Source: an uncultured Caryophanales bacterium (GTDB lineage: Bacteria > Bacillota_I > Bacilli_A > RFN20 > CAG-826). From it: a DNA stretch of 64,000 nucleotides. Each line of letters starts with the position of its first letter. Positions within the stretch are counted from its first letter, which is position 1. Location: contig CAJJXG010000002.1 in assembly GCA_905197045.1 (NCBI GenBank), positions 62,001-126,000 on the forward strand. Reading direction: 5' to 3'. A program made the translations under genes and the position numbers. Below are positions 9,378 through 17,711 of this stretch, piece by piece. The notes below the pieces were generated by a model. It saw only the letters and a list, made by a program, of their open reading frames with translations. It did not search any database and was not told the origin of the DNA.

Positions 9378-10916
9378 ATGAAAAAGAAATTTAGAAAAGC
9401 TTTACTCGCTTTATTAACATGTGGTGTTGTTGGATTGACTTCTTGTCAATTTGGTTCACCTGTTGACGTTGATCGTGAGTTACCAACTGATGATCCAACT
9501 AGCGCCACAGAAATTGTTTTTTGGCATTGTTTAGGACATGATAAAACAAGTGTTCTTCAAAACATTGTCGATAAATTCAATGCTGAATATGCAGGAAAAT
9601 ATCAAGTTAGACTTCAAAAAGTTGCTGGTGATTATGATTCATTACATGAAAATATCAAAACAAGATTAGCAGCTAATGAAGTTCCTGCTTTAGCAATGGG
9701 CTATCCAGATAGTTTTTCAGAATATATTAGTAGTGATATGAACTACAGTTCTATTTTACGTCTTGATAGTTACATTGATGATCCAAATTATGGATATACA
9801 GATGAAGAACTTGATGATTTTGTAAGTGAATATATAGAAGAAGGTAGAAATTATCAATTTGAAGGTACTTGGTCTATGCCAATGTATAAGTCTACTGAGA
9901 TCATGTATTATGATGTTTTCTATTTTGCTGGTGACAACCAACAAACCCAAAAGAAATTTGAAAGTATCGGTGGAACAGTTTATTCAGACTACAATAATTT
10001 ACTTGCACCTTTAACTGGACCTAAAGCAAGTGATAAAGATGTCGAAGCTTTAAGAAAATTCGTCTCCGAAAACGATGGTTATACTTATGATTTACCAGCT
10101 ACTTGGGATGAAATGATAACTGTTGCTAGAGCAATGAATAAAGATAGACAAACTGAAGGAGTTAATGATGAATTTTATCCAGTTGGATATGATAGTGACT
10201 CCAATTTATTCATCTCTCAATTTGCTCAAAGAGGCATATCTTATACAGTTAATGATGAAGCTAGCCAAGCTACACCATCTGCACATTATCAATTTAATAA
10301 TAATGATGCTAAAGAGTTTGCAACAGAAATTTATAACTTAATTCAAGAAAAAGTTCTCATTACAAAAGGTAGTTTAGGTGGCGATACTTATACTAATGAG
10401 TATTTCAATAATAGAAAATGTGTTATGTCAATCGGCTCAACTGGTGGTAGTACTTATCAATGGAGTGATAACTTTAAAGTTGGCTTAGCACCTGTTCCAT
10501 ATTCTGGAGATACTCCAAAATATATTATGCAAGGACCTTCAATTTGTTTCTTTAATAACGAAAATGATTATATTCATAAAGGTGCATGGTTATTCTATAA
10601 GATGATGGCTGATCCAGTTAATAATGCTCAACTTGCTTTACAAAATAGCTATGATCCAATTAGAAACAGTAGTTATGAAACAACAGATTATTTAAGTTAT
10701 ATTGGTAATGCAAATAAAGGTTTAGGATTAAATTATGATATTCCTAATGCTACCAAGGAATTAAAAGAATATTACATGACTACTCCAGTATTTATCGGTA
10801 GTAGCACAGCTCGTGATCAAATCGGAATGATTATTCAATATATGGTTGGCCAAAAGATGAGCGTTGAGCAAGCTTTTGAAACAGCATATAACACTTGTGT
10901 AAGAGGTGGAAATTAA
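9378..10916 (+). CDS. ABC importer substrate-binding lipoprotein
   Basis: A 512-residue extracellular solute-binding protein with a lipoprotein signal (lipobox LTSC, Cys23). After the leader, a strand with EIVFWHCLGHD and a following helix (FNAEYAGKYQVRL) match the start of family 1 solute-binding proteins used by MalK/Ugp-type importers. AAGGAG lies a normal distance upstream of the ATG, making this one of the few strong ribosome sites in the operon, which fits the need for more copies of a binding protein than of permease. The ligand cannot be read directly. The nuclease and 5'-nucleotidase genes on both sides suggest nucleotides, oligonucleotides or a sugar/base released from nucleic acid. 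Confidence 0.88.
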   Translation: MKKKFRKALLALLTCGVVGLTSCQFGSPVDVDRELPTDDPTSATEIVFWHCLGHDKTSVLQNIVDKFNAEYAGKYQVRLQKVAGDYDSLHENIKTRLAANEVPALAMGYPDSFSEYISSDMNYSSILRLDSYIDDPNYGYTDEELDDFVSEYIEEGRNYQFEGTWSMPMYKSTEIMYYDVFYFAGDNQQTQKKFESIGGTVYSDYNNLLAPLTGPKASDKDVEALRKFVSENDGYTYDLPATWDEMITVARAMNKDRQTEGVNDEFYPVGYDSDSNLFISQFAQRGISYTVNDEASQATPSAHYQFNNNDAKEFATEIYNLIQEKVLITKGSLGGDTYTNEYFNNRKCVMSIGSTGGSTYQWSDNFKVGLAPVPYSGDTPKYIMQGPSICFFNNENDYIHKGAWLFYKMMADPVNNAQLALQNSYDPIRNSSYETTDYLSYIGNANKGLGLNYDIPNATKELKEYYMTTPVFIGSSTARDQIGMIIQYMVGQKMSVEQAFETAYNTCVRGGN

Positions 10917-10917
10917 T

Positions 10918-12930
10918 ATGAAAAGAAAGAGTTTTCTTCTTGTTTCGTTAGTTGCAATTCCTTTTTTAAGCGGATGTGGTGAAAGCGCTAAAGCAGCAAC
11001 CTTTGTTGATGTTACTAGCGGATCCCCATATGGAAAAATTACGGACTTTAGTTTAAATGCTAGTGAAACTCATAATGCTGGTGATGTTTTAACATTCAAG
11101 GTTAATCCTAATGAAGATTTTAATATTGCTAGCGTTACTAATAATGGTCAAGCTGCTACACAAGTTCTTGGACAAGAAAATGTTTACCAAACAACTCTCC
11201 AAGAAGGACAAAATAAAATTAGTGCAACTTATACAATTGATAAAAATGTCAATGTTTTAGATGAATTTAAACTTAATCTTAGCGAAGAAGATTTTGCTAA
11301 ATTAATGTATCGCGAAGGAACTAAGTATGATAGTTCTGCAGTAACAGCTGATAGCTATGGATTTGATTTTAGACAAGATGGTATTGAGCTTGTTAGAACA
11401 AATTATTTAGTTGGAAAAGGTGATGAAAATATTAAAGTTGACGAGTATTTCATGAATTATGTCGACGGCGATACAACTCACGTTGAAACTTTAAAATACG
11501 GTTATACAGTTAAAATCAGATATCTTGGAATTGATACTCCAGAAAGCAGTAGTGACTTGGAAGAATGGGGTAAAACTGCTGCTTTATATAACGAAAGCAA
11601 ATTAAAAAATGCTACTTATATTATTCTTCAATCACAAGGTAGAGCTAAAGGCGATCCAGATAATTATGCCTCTACTGTTGACGGCAATGGTCGTAATTTA
11701 GCTTATGTTTGGTATACCGATAAAGAAAATCCAGTATTAGAAGATTTTAAATGTTTAAATCTAGAAATGGTCTATCAAGGTTTAAGCCAAGGAATTGGTG
11801 ATAAAAATGAGATGGGCGAAGAATACTATTATGCTTTTGATAAGGCAAATTTAAGTGCTCAGGTTAATGCTAGACATGAATATAGCAATCAAAGAGACGA
11901 GAATTATTGCTACGCCAAACCTCAAGATTTAACTATTGAAGAAATTTATGATAGTGAAACTGGCGGACCTCTTTCTTCACCATATGCTGATGAACAAACT
12001 TTATATCGTGTATCAGGCTGGGTTACAAGAAAGGTTGAAAATGCTTTCTTCTTCCAAAATGATTACGACTATTATGATGATGAAGATACTGGCGCTGGAA
12101 TTACTCAAGAAGGTCAACTTCCAGAAAAGGCTTTTGGAATGTATGTTTTCACTTATAGAAGCACCCCAATTAGTGTTGGTGATTATGTTACTGTAATTGG
12201 TGTTTTAACTTCTTATGGTGGAAATTATCAAATGAGTGGTATTTCATATAGTGATTTTGGTGCTAATCCTGAAAGAGACACTATTATTGATTATGATAAA
12301 AGTGTAAGTGCAGATAAGGTTAAACCAGTTCAATTAACCGCAGAACAATTAGTCGAAAAAGAATATGACCATGTTCTTGTTGAAGTAACAGATGATTTAT
12401 ATTGCTATGATAAGTCCAATGGTAATTTTGGCATTTGGTCAGATGGTGGAACCACTGAAATCAATCAATATAATTCTACTTATCCTTTCTATAACGATAA
12501 TAACAAGATAATTTGTTATGCCGATACTACAAGTACACCTAACACTTCTGATAGAAATGGCGGTTATAGACTTGTTTTATCACAAGAAGTTTTACTTCAA
12601 TATCAAGGTGAAAAATCAACTTCTTATAAATTCTTTAGCGGTGGCGATAACTATTATTTAAATGATACTGAAAGTGTTATGGTTGATGGCAAGGAATTAA
12701 AAGGTGCTGCATATATTTATACCCTTTATAATTGGGATACTTCTGGTAAAGCACCTGAATTAATTGTTGATCCAGATCAAATTGATGATAGAGTTATTAA
12801 AACTTCTTATACTAAAAAGAAATTGCATTTAACTTGCATTAGTCAAGATTATATTTCTACTAGTAACGTTGATTACGATCATCAAATGTTAATAGTTTCT
12901 CGTGCAGACGTTAAAATTAGTACTTATTAA
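10918..12930 (+). CDS. Lipoprotein nuclease: staphylococcal-nuclease domain plus OB-like domain
   Basis: The start is ATG 10918, because AGAGGTGG lies 8 bases upstream and the lipoprotein signal (Cys20 in LSGC) begins there; the in-frame GTG at 10906 is less likely. Residues ~25-120 form a repeat-like beta region. A thermonuclease domain spans about 180-300 with the key residues in place: an Arg five residues before the Asp of IDTPE, the Glu of that motif, and the Arg in DGNGRNLAYV. Residues ~335-450 resemble the OB fold found in B. subtilis YhcR-type nucleases. The gene overlaps no other but follows the binding protein directly, so nuclease and importer are likely made together. Confidence 0.85.
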   Translation: MKRKSFLLVSLVAIPFLSGCGESAKAATFVDVTSGSPYGKITDFSLNASETHNAGDVLTFKVNPNEDFNIASVTNNGQAATQVLGQENVYQTTLQEGQNKISATYTIDKNVNVLDEFKLNLSEEDFAKLMYREGTKYDSSAVTADSYGFDFRQDGIELVRTNYLVGKGDENIKVDEYFMNYVDGDTTHVETLKYGYTVKIRYLGIDTPESSSDLEEWGKTAALYNESKLKNATYIILQSQGRAKGDPDNYASTVDGNGRNLAYVWYTDKENPVLEDFKCLNLEMVYQGLSQGIGDKNEMGEEYYYAFDKANLSAQVNARHEYSNQRDENYCYAKPQDLTIEEIYDSETGGPLSSPYADEQTLYRVSGWVTRKVENAFFFQNDYDYYDDEDTGAGITQEGQLPEKAFGMYVFTYRSTPISVGDYVTVIGVLTSYGGNYQMSGISYSDFGANPERDTIIDYDKSVSADKVKPVQLTAEQLVEKEYDHVLVEVTDDLYCYDKSNGNFGIWSDGGTTEINQYNSTYPFYNDNNKIICYADTTSTPNTSDRNGGYRLVLSQEVLLQYQGEKSTSYKFFSGGDNYYLNDTESVMVDGKELKGAAYIYTLYNWDTSGKAPELIVDPDQIDDRVIKTSYTKKKLHLTCISQDYISTSNVDYDHQMLIVSRADVKISTY

Positions 12931-12932
12931 TT

Positions 12933-13424
12933 ATGATTAGCAAAGAAAAAATTAAAAATACTTTTGAAACTTTTTTAAATAACACTAAGGCCTTTTTTAC
13001 TGGCAAGTATTTTGTGTCTATAAAAAACAAACATGCTGAAAGAAAAAAGGAATTAGATGATGTTTTAAATCTTGAAGAAATGGATGGAAAATATACAAAA
13101 GATGAAATTTCATCCATTTCTCGTAAGCTACATAAAATCGATAATGAAGAATATGATATTACACAAAATGGATTGTGTTTCTTTGTTGTTGGTTTAATTT
13201 TCTTAGGTATTGGTATTTTATTTATTTTCTTATCGTTGCTTAAAAGAGTTAATGTCATTATCGGCATTAACTTTTTGTCGCTTCAATTTTTTATCTGTGT
13301 AATTTCTTTACTTATTGCAATAGCTTGTCTTACTTATGGTTTAACAAAGTTTATTTTAGCTCACAATGTAAGAAAAAAGATTTTACGCAAAATTAATGTT
13401 TTAGGTAATTTAAAAACAAGGTAA
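12933..13424 (+). CDS. Small membrane protein of unknown function
   Basis: A 163-residue protein I do not recognise. Residues 1-75 are strongly charged and probably helical; two hydrophobic segments follow at about 85-110 and 112-140, with a basic tail (VRKKILRKINVLGNLKTR). That suggests a cytoplasmic N-terminus and a hairpin in the membrane. It begins 2 bases after the nuclease lipoprotein stop without a ribosome site, so it is probably translated by coupling and is the last gene of the importer transcript. Confidence 0.6.
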   Translation: MISKEKIKNTFETFLNNTKAFFTGKYFVSIKNKHAERKKELDDVLNLEEMDGKYTKDEISSISRKLHKIDNEEYDITQNGLCFFVVGLIFLGIGILFIFLSLLKRVNVIIGINFLSLQFFICVISLLIAIACLTYGLTKFILAHNVRKKILRKINVLGNLKTR

Positions 13425-13446
13425 TAAACAATTTATTGTTTTATTA
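13424..13446 (+). terminator. Weak intrinsic terminator after the importer operon
   Basis: An AAACAAT/ATTGTTT inverted repeat with a 2-base loop, followed by TTTATT, lies directly at the stop of the preceding gene. The stem is AT-only and the U-run is broken, so it may let some transcription continue into the lipoprotein gene at 13461. Confidence 0.35.
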
Positions 13447-13460
13447 TAAAAGGAGAGATT

Positions 13461-15818
13461 ATGAAAAAAAGAAAGATTATTCCTATTATTGCTCTTAGCA
13501 CTATTTTAGGGATGGGCGTTGTTAGTATAACAAGTTGTGGAAATGAAACTACTAACCCAGCAACTTATACTGTAACCTATCAAGAATCAAGCGACTATAC
13601 TATTACTGGTCTTGAGAGTAGTTATAGTTCTGGAGCAACAGTTTCTTTTACAGTTACTGTTAATAATTCAGCAAAAGAAATTGATTCTGTAGCAGTTAAT
13701 GGAAGTAAATTAAGTGGCACAGGCAGCTATTCTTTCAAGATGCCTTCAGAAAATGTCACTATTGTTGTTACTTTGAAGGATAAAGCTGTAGATCCAGCAC
13801 CTGTTGAACATGAATTAACAGTTGAAGCATCTTCATCATCAGTTATAGTTGGCGAAAGAATTACCCTTGTAGTTAAATTTGATGGCGGAGCAGTTAAAAA
13901 CTATACTGTTACCTCGGCTGACAGCACAATTGTTAGCGTAGGAGAGGATGGAAAGATTTTAGCTGTTGGTGCTGGTTCAACGGTCTTGACTGTAAAATAT
14001 ACTTCTGAGGGTGTTGACTATACTTCAACAGTAAATATTACTGTCACCGATGATGAAATGGGTGAATACGAGGTTGTCGAAAAAGGAAAATTTGGTTTAT
14101 GGCAACAAACTAGAGAAGAAACACTTTACTTCAATGGCTTAATGGATGGCTTTTATTTAGGAACTACAACTGATTATAACGAAGGTGTAACAGTTACTGC
14201 TTATAAGGCAAGCGAAACTGGTGTTTATTTGAGAATTACAGATGAAACTTCTCAAAATGACAAAAAATATATCGCTGGTCAATATGCAAAAGGCAGTGAT
14301 GGAAAAGATCACAACAACATTCTTATTGCTGATGAACCATTTGAATGGAACTATAATGTCGAATATGATGCATATACTGCTATTTTAGAAAACGAAAAAG
14401 AAGTTTACATTGGTAATTATAAATCGTTTGATACCATCTCTTTAAGTGAAATGAGTCATATCGATGGTTCTGATACTAATATTGCGCGTTTGGTTCAAGA
14501 ACCAATTACTAGTTTTAATGCAAATGTTACAACAACTACTTTCATTATAGGCGAAAGTTATTCAATTACTGCAAATTTCAATGGCAAAGTGATTAGCGAA
14601 GGATTGGCTATCACTGCAGATGATGAAGAAGCTTTTGAGATTAATGGCACTACCGTTAAAGGTTTAAAGAAAGGTGAATTTGTTTTAACAGTTACATACA
14701 CTGATGCCGAGAAAAACGTTTATACTGACACAATTAAAGTTAGTGTTACTGACGATATTATGGCTGATAAAAAAGTTGTAGAAACTGGTAAATTAGGCTT
14801 GTGGCAACAAACAAATGGTGAAGCGCTTTATTTTACAGGGTTAATGGATGGCTATTATTTTGGAACAACTTCTGAATTTGATAACGGTGCCGCAACAGTT
14901 ACAGCTTATGAAGCTACAGAAACTACTGTTTATCTAAGAATAACTGAAGGCAATAACCTTAATAAATTTATTGGCGCTGCTCAAAGTGGCACACACAACA
15001 ATATTGTAATGGTCGACGAACCTTACGAATGGACATATAATTCAGATTATGATGCTTATACTACAATACTTGGCGAAAAAGAATTATTTATAGGTAATAG
15101 TTCATTCTTTGATACGTTATCTTTGAATTATCTTGAGTCAATTGCTAGTGCTAATGTCGCTCATATTGTACAAGAAGAAATTTTAATGTTTACAGCTAGT
15201 ATTTCTTCAACTAATTTAGCACTTAATGAAAGTTATGAGATAACTGGAAAGTTAAATGGTAATGAAGTTGAAGGTGACTTAACAGTTACTGCAGATAATC
15301 CAGAAGCTTTTGAAATAACTGGATCAACTGTAAAACCTATTAAATTAGGCGATTTTACTTTAACTGTAAAATATACCGCTGATGGAAAGACATACACAGA
15401 TACTATTGAAGTTAGTGTAAAAGAAGAAATTACCGAATATATATTTACATGGAAAAGTGGCACAGGCAAAATTGACGGTAAGATAATGACTTTTACAATG
15501 GGCGATATGTTTGATGTCAAAGTTGATCAAAAATCAGGGGCTGATATTGTCAATACTTATGATCCATGGAGAATTTATGCTGGTCATGAAGTCACTATTT
15601 CTTCCAGCAAAGTCCTAATCACTGGTGTACATTTTACTGATCACAAAAAAGATGATGCACTTCAAATTACTGCTACAAGTCAAAATTTCGCAATTACACA
15701 AGATGGTAATGATTGGACTTTTACAACAAATGACCCACAAGGCGTTAGCAGTATTAGCTTCTCAGGCTCTAAACAAATTCAAATCAAAGAAATGATTATA
15801 ACTTACGAAAATAAATAA
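13461..15818 (+). CDS. Repeat-containing lipoprotein (Big-like domains and two WQQT modules)
   Basis: A 785-residue surface lipoprotein (Cys26 after ITSC) with a good AAAGGAGAG ribosome site. Residues ~30-110 form an InlB/Big-like strand unit with EIDSVAVNG, and ~118-195 a Big_2-like domain. Then come two copies of a ~150-residue module, each opening with VVExGKxGLWQQT and LYFxGLMDG and separated by further Big-like units (FxITGxTVK). The last ~125 residues form a separate beta domain containing WRIYAGHEVT. No enzyme motif is visible. It may bind a ligand or surface next to the nuclease/importer genes. The module is unknown to me. Confidence 0.75.
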   Translation: MKKRKIIPIIALSTILGMGVVSITSCGNETTNPATYTVTYQESSDYTITGLESSYSSGATVSFTVTVNNSAKEIDSVAVNGSKLSGTGSYSFKMPSENVTIVVTLKDKAVDPAPVEHELTVEASSSSVIVGERITLVVKFDGGAVKNYTVTSADSTIVSVGEDGKILAVGAGSTVLTVKYTSEGVDYTSTVNITVTDDEMGEYEVVEKGKFGLWQQTREETLYFNGLMDGFYLGTTTDYNEGVTVTAYKASETGVYLRITDETSQNDKKYIAGQYAKGSDGKDHNNILIADEPFEWNYNVEYDAYTAILENEKEVYIGNYKSFDTISLSEMSHIDGSDTNIARLVQEPITSFNANVTTTTFIIGESYSITANFNGKVISEGLAITADDEEAFEINGTTVKGLKKGEFVLTVTYTDAEKNVYTDTIKVSVTDDIMADKKVVETGKLGLWQQTNGEALYFTGLMDGYYFGTTSEFDNGAATVTAYEATETTVYLRITEGNNLNKFIGAAQSGTHNNIVMVDEPYEWTYNSDYDAYTTILGEKELFIGNSSFFDTLSLNYLESIASANVAHIVQEEILMFTASISSTNLALNESYEITGKLNGNEVEGDLTVTADNPEAFEITGSTVKPIKLGDFTLTVKYTADGKTYTDTIEVSVKEEITEYIFTWKSGTGKIDGKIMTFTMGDMFDVKVDQKSGADIVNTYDPWRIYAGHEVTISSSKVLITGVHFTDHKKDDALQITATSQNFAITQDGNDWTFTTNDPQGVSSISFSGSKQIQIKEMIITYENK

Positions 15819-15923
15819 AAAGAGCGGTTTGTTTAAAATTTTTAAGATTAATCATTTGATAAAACTTTTGCTATAGGAATGGAATAACATTAAAAATCCA
15901 AACTAAACTTATAATTTCTTAAT

Positions 15924-15952
15924 TTGTATCAGATCTCAAAAAACTTTATAAA
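15924..15952 (+). promoter_or_regulatory. Promoter of candidate small RNA
   Basis: TTGTAT at 15924-15929 and TATAAA at 15947-15952 are exactly 17 bases apart, close to the housekeeping sigma consensus. No coding region follows before the strong terminator ending at 16040, so it would drive a short untranslated transcript of about 80 bases. Confidence 0.45.
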
Positions 15953-15958
15953 ATTTAG

Positions 15959-16040
15959 TGAGATTTTATTAAAAGTTGAATTAGGTATTAATTAAGGTTT
16001 GAAACGTGGGTCGTTACTTTGATGTAACGGCCCCTTTTTT
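15959..16040 (+). ncRNA. Candidate small RNA (~80 nt) between lipoprotein and membrane protein genes
   Basis: This is the only stretch over 300 bases without a gene (15819-16166). A consensus-like promoter at 15924-15952 would start RNA at about 15959, and a strong intrinsic terminator ends it at about 16040. No start codon with a usable frame lies between. It matches no RNA family I know. The same terminator could also simply end the lipoprotein transcript, in which case this is its 3' untranslated region. Confidence 0.35.
16008..16040 (+). terminator. Strong intrinsic terminator
   Basis: A 10-bp stem (GGGTCGTTAC with GTAACGGCCC, one G-U pair) and 6-base loop are followed by C and six T. 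It is GC-rich against an AT-rich background, so it is a confident terminator for either the lipoprotein transcript or the candidate small RNA. Confidence 0.85.
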
Positions 16041-16065
16041 ATATAGTTCTTTTTTAACCGATTTT

Positions 16066-16132
16066 GCAAATATTTGCCTTAAAAGTTTCATCCATTTTAA
16101 AAACTTTTTAACAAATATCTGCATAGTTATGC
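16066..16132. promoter_or_regulatory. Cluster of inverted repeats upstream of a small membrane protein
   Basis: Three inverted repeats occur within 70 bases: GCAAATATTTGC (16066-16077, perfect), AAAAGTTT/AAACTTTT (16081-16088 and 16101-16108) and GCATAGTTATGC (16121-16132, perfect). They precede the gene at 16167 and may be operator sites. The promoter itself is not clear; AT-rich -10-like hexamers lie at about 16132-16148. Confidence 0.35.
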
Positions 16133-16166
16133 GATAATAATAGTATAAATTTAAGGAGGCAAGATA

Positions 16167-16403
16167 ATGGCCAAAAAATTTTTTCAATTACCAAGATTAG
16201 TCCAAATAATCTTACTCATCCTTCCAATTGTTGGTTGGATTGTTGAACTTGTGATTAGATGGAGTGCAGTATTAGAGAAATTTACTTTATTAAATCTTAT
16301 TGCTGCTTTAGTCTACACATTCTTAGGTTGGGGTATTGTTCTTCAAATCGTTGATATTATCTGGATTATTCTTTTCAAGCATTTATTCCTTACAAAAGCT
16401 TAA
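16167..16403 (+). CDS. Small membrane protein of unknown function
   Basis: A 78-residue protein with a strong ribosome site (AAGGAGG, about 8 bases before ATG). A basic N-terminus is followed by a hydrophobic segment (~10-32), a short loop with RWSAVLEK, and a second hydrophobic stretch (~38-72) that probably makes one or two passes. I do not recognise the family. It is transcribed alone: inverted repeats sit upstream and a clear terminator follows. Confidence 0.65.
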   Translation: MAKKFFQLPRLVQIILLILPIVGWIVELVIRWSAVLEKFTLLNLIAALVYTFLGWGIVLQIVDIIWIILFKHLFLTKA

Positions 16404-16430
16404 TTACGAATTTAAAAAGGGAATTAATAA

Positions 16431-16465
16431 CAATGCCTTAGTCGAGTTGACTAAGGCATTGTTTT
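16431..16465 (+). terminator. Intrinsic terminator between convergent genes
   Basis: A 13-bp perfect stem (CAATGCCTTAGTC with GACTAAGGCATTG, loop GAGTT) is followed by TTTT. It ends the small membrane protein transcript and overlaps the stop codon of the convergent phosphofructokinase gene at 16438. Confidence 0.8.
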
Positions 16466-17670
16466 ATAATGAATGAATTAAACAAAGCTTTTTCCTTTTT
16501 TGTTTCTATTAAAGGAAGAAGATAAGTAATAAATGACTCATTAATATTATCTTTTGTTTCATTTAAATAAGTTAATGGTAGATATCTAACTTTATTTGCG
16601 ACTTTATTAATTGGAACAAGACTATATTTTGCTTTATAGTTAGCGCTTGATGTTCTATTTATAGTAACTATTTTTTGACTTTTTCCAACTAAAGCACTTT
16701 TTAAGGCAAAAGAGCCACATTTAATTGCTTCTTTAATGTCAACTCTAGAAGGAATAATAGAATTTGCTCTTTGAAGAAGTGAAAGTTCAATATAGCGTGT
16801 TTTATAACCTAATTCTTTGGAAATTAAAGAAGACAGAAATACACTTACTCCACCAAGTTGGGTGTGACCAAAAGTATCTTTCATCTCTTGCATTACACCA
16901 ATTAACTTGCCGCTATGATCACGGATTCCTTCAGAAACACAAACTAGACAATGACCTTTATTTTCATAGATTGTTTTTACTTTCTTTAAAAAGATCTTAA
17001 GATCAAAACTTACTTCAGGAACGTAGATTAAATCAACTTTTGCTCCATTAAGTTCAGCAAGTTTACTAGAAGCGGTCAGCCATCCAGTATCTCGTCCCAT
17101 AATTTCGACAATATTAACACGTCCTTTTTTATAACTTGCATCATCAAAATATATTGAGCTAACAGAGTTAGCTATATATTTAGCAGCACTAGGATAACCT
17201 GGAGTGTGATCTAACATCTCTAAATCATTATCAATGGTTTTAGGTATACCAATTGCATATAATTCATAATTTACTTTTTTAGCGTAGCGCGAAATCTTTA
17301 AGATTGTTTCCATTGAATCGTTTCCACCATTATAGAAAAAATAATGAATGTTATATTTATTAAAGATTTCGATGATTTTATCAAATTTAGCTTTATCGCT
17401 AATCTCATCGTTTAATTTGTAGCGGTTACTACCAAAAGCAGCACCAGGTGTAGTAAGTAAAGCTTTTAATTCTTTTTCTTTAAATGAAGAAACGTCAATT
17501 ATATCTTCATTAAGTAAGCCTTCAATCCCATAATGCATGGCAAATATTTTACCTATTTTATCAGGATGCTTTTTTGCCTCTTTTATTAAGCCATATGCTG
17601 AAGCGTTAATGACACTTGTTGGTCCGCCACTTTGACCATAAATTGCGTTAAATATCTTTCTTTCTTCCAT
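16438..17670 (-). CDS. pfp: Phosphofructokinase, probably PPi-dependent
   Basis: A 410-residue protein if started at the ATG at 17670. Glycolytic phosphofructokinase motifs are present: GGPT near residue 15, GGNDS at 115-119, PKTIDND at 143-149 and MGRDTGW at 190-196. The Asp in GGND and the Lys in PKT are the two residues that in this family mark use of pyrophosphate, where ATP enzymes have Gly and Gly. It therefore likely makes fructose-1,6-bisphosphate reversibly from PPi. ATGs and a TTG exist further upstream, but the -10 box at 17678-17683 would start transcription at the 17670 ATG, so a leaderless start is favoured. It is transcribed away from nrdA. Confidence 0.85.
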   Translation of the reverse strand: MEERKIFNAIYGQSGGPTSVINASAYGLIKEAKKHPDKIGKIFAMHYGIEGLLNEDIIDVSSFKEKELKALLTTPGAAFGSNRYKLNDEISDKAKFDKIIEIFNKYNIHYFFYNGGNDSMETILKISRYAKKVNYELYAIGIPKTIDNDLEMLDHTPGYPSAAKYIANSVSSIYFDDASYKKGRVNIVEIMGRDTGWLTASSKLAELNGAKVDLIYVPEVSFDLKIFLKKVKTIYENKGHCLVCVSEGIRDHSGKLIGVMQEMKDTFGHTQLGGVSVFLSSLISKELGYKTRYIELSLLQRANSIIPSRVDIKEAIKCGSFALKSALVGKSQKIVTINRTSSANYKAKYSLVPINKVANKVRYLPLTYLNETKDNINESFITYLLPLIETKKEKALFNSFIIKQCLSQLD

Positions 17671-17677
17671 AGTCAAC

Positions 17678-17706
17678 ATTGTAGCAATTAACGCTTTTAG
17701 ATTCAA
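17678..17706 (-). promoter_or_regulatory. Promoter of the phosphofructokinase gene (leaderless)
   Basis: On the minus strand, TTGAAT (17701-17706) and TACAAT (17678-17683) are separated by 17 bases. Seven bases lie between the -10 box and the ATG at 17670, so the RNA would begin at or within a base of the start codon. The same hexamers and spacing occur upstream of gpsB at 30635. Confidence 0.6.
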
Positions 17707-17711
17707 AAATA

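Noticed and set aside
1..15818. Prophage or integrative element carrying the nuclease block
   Set aside because: No integrase, transposase, attachment repeats or phage genes were seen, and base use looks like that of the neighbouring genes.
16764..17000. Plus-strand open frame inside the phosphofructokinase gene
   Set aside because: It is opposite conserved enzyme sequence and has no ribosome site.
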